From assembly GCA_023249635.1 (NCBI GenBank), contig JAHFCH010000022.1, forward strand, positions 1 through 48,419: DNA of 48,419 bases. The letters are read 5' to 3'. This document shows positions 46,087 to 48,419 of the stretch, piece after piece. The position numbers were made by a program, and so were the translations under genes. Position 1 is the first letter of the stretch. Each line of letters starts with the position of its first letter. The notes beneath the pieces are model-generated. The model was not told the origin of the DNA and did no database searches. It saw only the letters and a list, made by a program, of their open reading frames with translations. Source of the stretch: Fibrobacterota bacterium. GTDB taxonomy: Bacteria; Fibrobacterota; Fibrobacteria; UBA11236.

Positions 46087-46653
46087 TCAGTCCAGGAATT
46101 CCTTGACGATTTCCCAGGACCGCCTCGCCTCGACCGAATCGGCGGCGGTCGCGTCTGGGGCAAGGATCGGGGCATCCAGCAAGGCGCATTCCCCGGATTG
46201 GCATGAGCCGTTCAGATATTGGCCCGCTTTGACATCGGACCCGTCCTTGCCCCAGTATTGCACCTCTCCGTTCAGTTGATCCTTGGCGTAGTTGGTTACG
46301 ATCCAGGGCTTACCGTCCAGGTAGGACAGACGCCAGGTGCCTTGCTTGGCCCCATTATCGTAGCTCTTCTGCCATTTAACGGCGCCGTTCTCGTACCAGG
46401 CCTGCGCCGATCCGTCCTTCTTGCCAAGCTTCCAGATGACGCTCTCGCTGGCGCTCCCGTTCCAGAAGAACTTTTTATGGACACCGTGTTCGAGGGTGTC
46501 GCCATTGGGCTTCCGAGTGAAGGTCCAGTCCTCGCGGACGCTTTTCCCGTTGGGGTAGGTTACGGTGCGGCGCTCCAGCCGCAACTCCTCACCGCAGCCG
46601 AATAGGCCGAACAGCAGGGCGGAACCGAGAGCAAGCGCGGGAAGACCCTTCAT
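46087..46653 (-). CDS. MORN_2-repeat lipoprotein
   Basis: A 188-residue lipoprotein; the signal peptide ends LFGC (Cys20). Several YwqK/MORN_2-type repeats follow, for example GSAQAWYENGAVKWQKSYDNG and GTWRLSYLDGKPW. These repeats are widespread in secreted proteins of FCB bacteria; the toxin-antitoxin label sometimes given to them is not supported here. AAGGAG precedes the ATG, and a TAATTTTG (-7-like) lies on the minus strand at 46679-46686. Confidence 0.8.
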   Translation of the reverse strand: MKGLPALALGSALLFGLFGCGEELRLERRTVTYPNGKSVREDWTFTRKPNGDTLEHGVHKKFFWNGSASESVIWKLGKKDGSAQAWYENGAVKWQKSYDNGAKQGTWRLSYLDGKPWIVTNYAKDQLNGEVQYWGKDGSDVKAGQYLNGSCQSGECALLDAPILAPDATAADSVEARRSWEIVKEFLD

Positions 46654-46738
46654 GTGGACTCCTTTTCGGGAATACGGTCAAAATTAACAACAAACCCGCT
46701 TCGCCGCCTGGGGCTTCGCGCCGGCGACCCACCCTGGG

Positions 46739-47746
46739 TTACGGGAGGGGTCCCGGCTTCTGGGGCAGAATCCGGGCGATCATTTCGTCAAAGACGGCCA
46801 ATTGCAAGGCCCTTTGCTGGGGGGAGGGGTTGCCGGTGAGGTTCCGTCCTTGCAGGCGGGTAAAATCGTGGAGGTGGGAATCCACCATCTCGACCTCGAT
46901 ATGGCTTCCATCGGATTGCCGCATGCCCTTATAGATAAGCAAAGCGCCGACGGGAGCGGCGAACTTGTCCTGCTTGCTTTTATAGACCTTGGCCAGGGTG
47001 CCCTTCGGCAACTTGAAGCCGTCTTCCAAACGGTTCTTGACCAGGTTCGCCAACTCGTACAGCTCTTGCAAGGTCTCTTGCGGGCGGCTGGTATACCAGT
47101 GTTTCACTTCGATGGAATTGCCTTGGTCAGGAGCGTTCCCCAGGACAGGCCCGACCAGATCGACCAGGGACAGCGCCTTGGAAGCCGGTACCACGAACGG
47201 ATCAATCATGAAGATATGCTTGGGGGCTTGCCTCGCCTTGAAGGCGCCATCGCTGATGTACTGCATCAATAAGGCGCATCCCGCCGAAGCGCAGGCGAAG
47301 CTGATGTTCTTGTACCCCTGCTTGGCAAGGCTATCGTATTCGCTAAGAATGGGTACGCCCCAGCTCTTCCAGGAGCTGCTGAGAAAAGCGTCGAGGCTGA
47401 GCCCATGCCCGCCGAGCAGCACCAGGGAGACGCGCACCTTTGCGTGGGCCTTGCCCGTATCCTCCGCGTAGTTGCGGAACTCCTCCCACTCATAGGTGCT
47501 GGCGGTGTACCCATGTACGGCCACCACTACCGGCAACGCCGCTTTTTCAGAATCACTGAGGGCGGGAACCCGGCGGGAGACCAGACAGGTCTTGTTGGAA
47601 TCGAATCCGCAACTGTCAGGGCTCAGACCGCTATCGAGCCAAGCGTCATCCTGGCATTCCTTGTCGCATTGGGTTTCCACGATCTGGCAGGCCGCGACCA
47701 ACAGGGAAAGCGCCATCAGCGCGCGCACGGGGCGGAACGGCACCAT
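46739..47746 (-). CDS. Alpha/beta-hydrolase-fold lipoprotein
   Basis: A 335-residue lipoprotein; signal peptide ends LLVAAC (Cys20). A Cys-rich linker (C27, C31 and others) leads into a hydrolase fold: VVVAVHGYTASTYEWEEF (oxyanion-hole strand), a nucleophile elbow FACASAGC in place of GxSxG, and a late Asp/His region (DSHLHDFTRL). It could be an esterase or peptidase of the cell envelope. The ATG at 47746 overlaps the stop of the upstream beta-barrel gene (TGATG). Confidence 0.75.
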   Translation of the reverse strand: MVPFRPVRALMALSLLVAACQIVETQCDKECQDDAWLDSGLSPDSCGFDSNKTCLVSRRVPALSDSEKAALPVVVAVHGYTASTYEWEEFRNYAEDTGKAHAKVRVSLVLLGGHGLSLDAFLSSSWKSWGVPILSEYDSLAKQGYKNISFACASAGCALLMQYISDGAFKARQAPKHIFMIDPFVVPASKALSLVDLVGPVLGNAPDQGNSIEVKHWYTSRPQETLQELYELANLVKNRLEDGFKLPKGTLAKVYKSKQDKFAAPVGALLIYKGMRQSDGSHIEVEMVDSHLHDFTRLQGRNLTGNPSPQQRALQLAVFDEMIARILPQKPGPLP

Positions 47747-48288
47747 CACAGCATCCCCCAAAATTCCACTCCGAACACCCCAGGCAAGATCATGGACGAT
47801 TCCGGAGTGATGAAGTTGTACCCGAAATGGTAATTGAGCCCGTACTCGCCTTGGAACAGGTTAAGGCTGAAACCGACCTGGACCGCGGCCAACCAACTGT
47901 CGTTCGCTACGGCGTCCCCGAGAATTTCCGTGTCGAAACGCCAGTAGCCCAGGTCGGTTTGCAAGGTGGGATCGAAGAAGTTGTTGCGGCGGAAATGCCA
48001 CATCGGCGAGAAGAGGAAATAATCCTGGCGCAGGATATTGGACCGGAAGGATTGTTCCAAGCGGCTGGTGAGGTAGGCGGCCTTAAGCTGCAATTTGTGG
48101 CTGGCCAGGTGATAATTGGAATAGCCGATTTCCGGACCCATGAAAAGGTCCTGGCCGGGCTCGAAATCGTAGAAGCCTTGGGTACGCAGCCCAACGCTCC
48201 ACAGGCCCTCCCCCGCCGAAGCCTGCCGGGATAACCCTATGACTGCCGTAAAGGCGATAATCCAAGCTCCCGTGCCGACTCTTCCCAA
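47746..48288 (-). CDS. Probable outer-membrane beta-barrel protein, TTG start
   Basis: A 180-residue exported protein: signal peptide (ending RQASA) and about eight amphipathic strands (LWSVGLRTQGFYDF; LQLKAAYLTSRLEQ; AAVQVGFSLNLF; YGLNYHFGYNF). It begins with TTG at 48288, fixed by GAGG five bases upstream; no ATG is available nearby. Coupled by TGATG overlap to the hydrolase lipoprotein. The 131 bases to its right up to the window end show no gene. Confidence 0.7.
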   Translation of the reverse strand: MGRVGTGAWIIAFTAVIGLSRQASAGEGLWSVGLRTQGFYDFEPGQDLFMGPEIGYSNYHLASHKLQLKAAYLTSRLEQSFRSNILRQDYFLFSPMWHFRRNNFFDPTLQTDLGYWRFDTEILGDAVANDSWLAAVQVGFSLNLFQGEYGLNYHFGYNFITPESSMILPGVFGVEFWGML

Positions 48289-48419
48289 TTCCGCCTCGCT
48301 TACTACTATTGGCCGCAGGTACCGACCGGGCTCCCAGAAAAAGGAACCGGATTACAGCGCGGAAAGGTAACAATCCCAAATGACCTTGAAAATGGAAGAA
48401 CAACCCTGGATTACCGCCA

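Noticed and set aside
46087-46653. Toxin-antitoxin component (YwqK-type annotation)
   Set aside because: MORN_2 repeats alone do not show this; the protein is a lipoprotein and no partner gene of TA type lies beside it.
46702-46726. Hairpin CGCCG/CGGCG as terminator of the hydrolase gene
   Set aside because: It lies upstream of that gene's stop in genomic order on the minus strand, is only 5 bp with a 15-base loop, and would fit only the leader of the MORN_2 gene.

Overview
The window (48.4 kb, GC-rich) looks like the chromosome of an FCB-group bacterium, most probably a member of Fibrobacterota. The strongest sign is a TIGR02147/DUF4423-type regulator at 31857-32789, a family known mainly as a paralogous family of Fibrobacter and its relatives. 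Supporting signs are secreted proteins with C-terminal tails resembling type IX secretion sorting domains, many lipoproteins, and upstream elements resembling the Bacteroidetes-type -7 box TAnnTTTG. No rRNA, tRNA, CRISPR, insertion sequence or prophage was recognised.

Layout. 1-5700: housekeeping genes: an EnvC-like murein hydrolase activator (cut by the left edge), DNA polymerase III delta' (holB), recJ, a divergent HxlR-type regulator with a candidate operator, and a DUF92 membrane protein with a polyprenol-kinase-like N-terminal half. 5900-13170: an envelope/secretome block with two tandem DUF1080 + chitobiase-C-type proteins, a Ycf48-like six-bladed propeller, and a 1038-residue lipoprotein ending in a beta-helix. 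13356-19030: hrpA helicase, a small XRE-like protein, an exported MsrA-like protein whose catalytic Cys is replaced by Ser, and an ankyrin lipoprotein. 19518-28919: a GH31 glycosidase, a hypothetical gene, a 956-residue protein joining a long Ala/Ser heptad stalk to a Kelch propeller, a DUF4388 membrane protein, and a glucose/sorbosone dehydrogenase-type lipoprotein with Ig and CBM6-like modules.

29256-34316 is the most unusual stretch. Two paralogous lipoproteins are built from tandem modules bracketed by Cys pairs about 28 residues apart. They lie next to the TIGR02147 regulator and another lipoprotein, and a nearly identical 19-20 bp motif occurs upstream of all three promoter regions. This may be a lineage-specific surface or stress system under one regulator; that is inference.

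34423-40770: a small orphan gene, argH, an MFS transporter, a class I/II aminotransferase, a STAS protein and a propeller-like lipoprotein. 40771-43622: an AT-richer upstream region, an AAA_14/DUF4143 ATPase, then four small hypothetical genes on the other strand, possibly acquired. 43642-48288: a LarA-N (DUF2088) protein, two outer-membrane beta-barrel candidates, a PilZ protein, a MORN_2 lipoprotein and an alpha/beta-hydrolase lipoprotein. Convergent gene pairs are packed tightly, with gaps of 2-31 bp.
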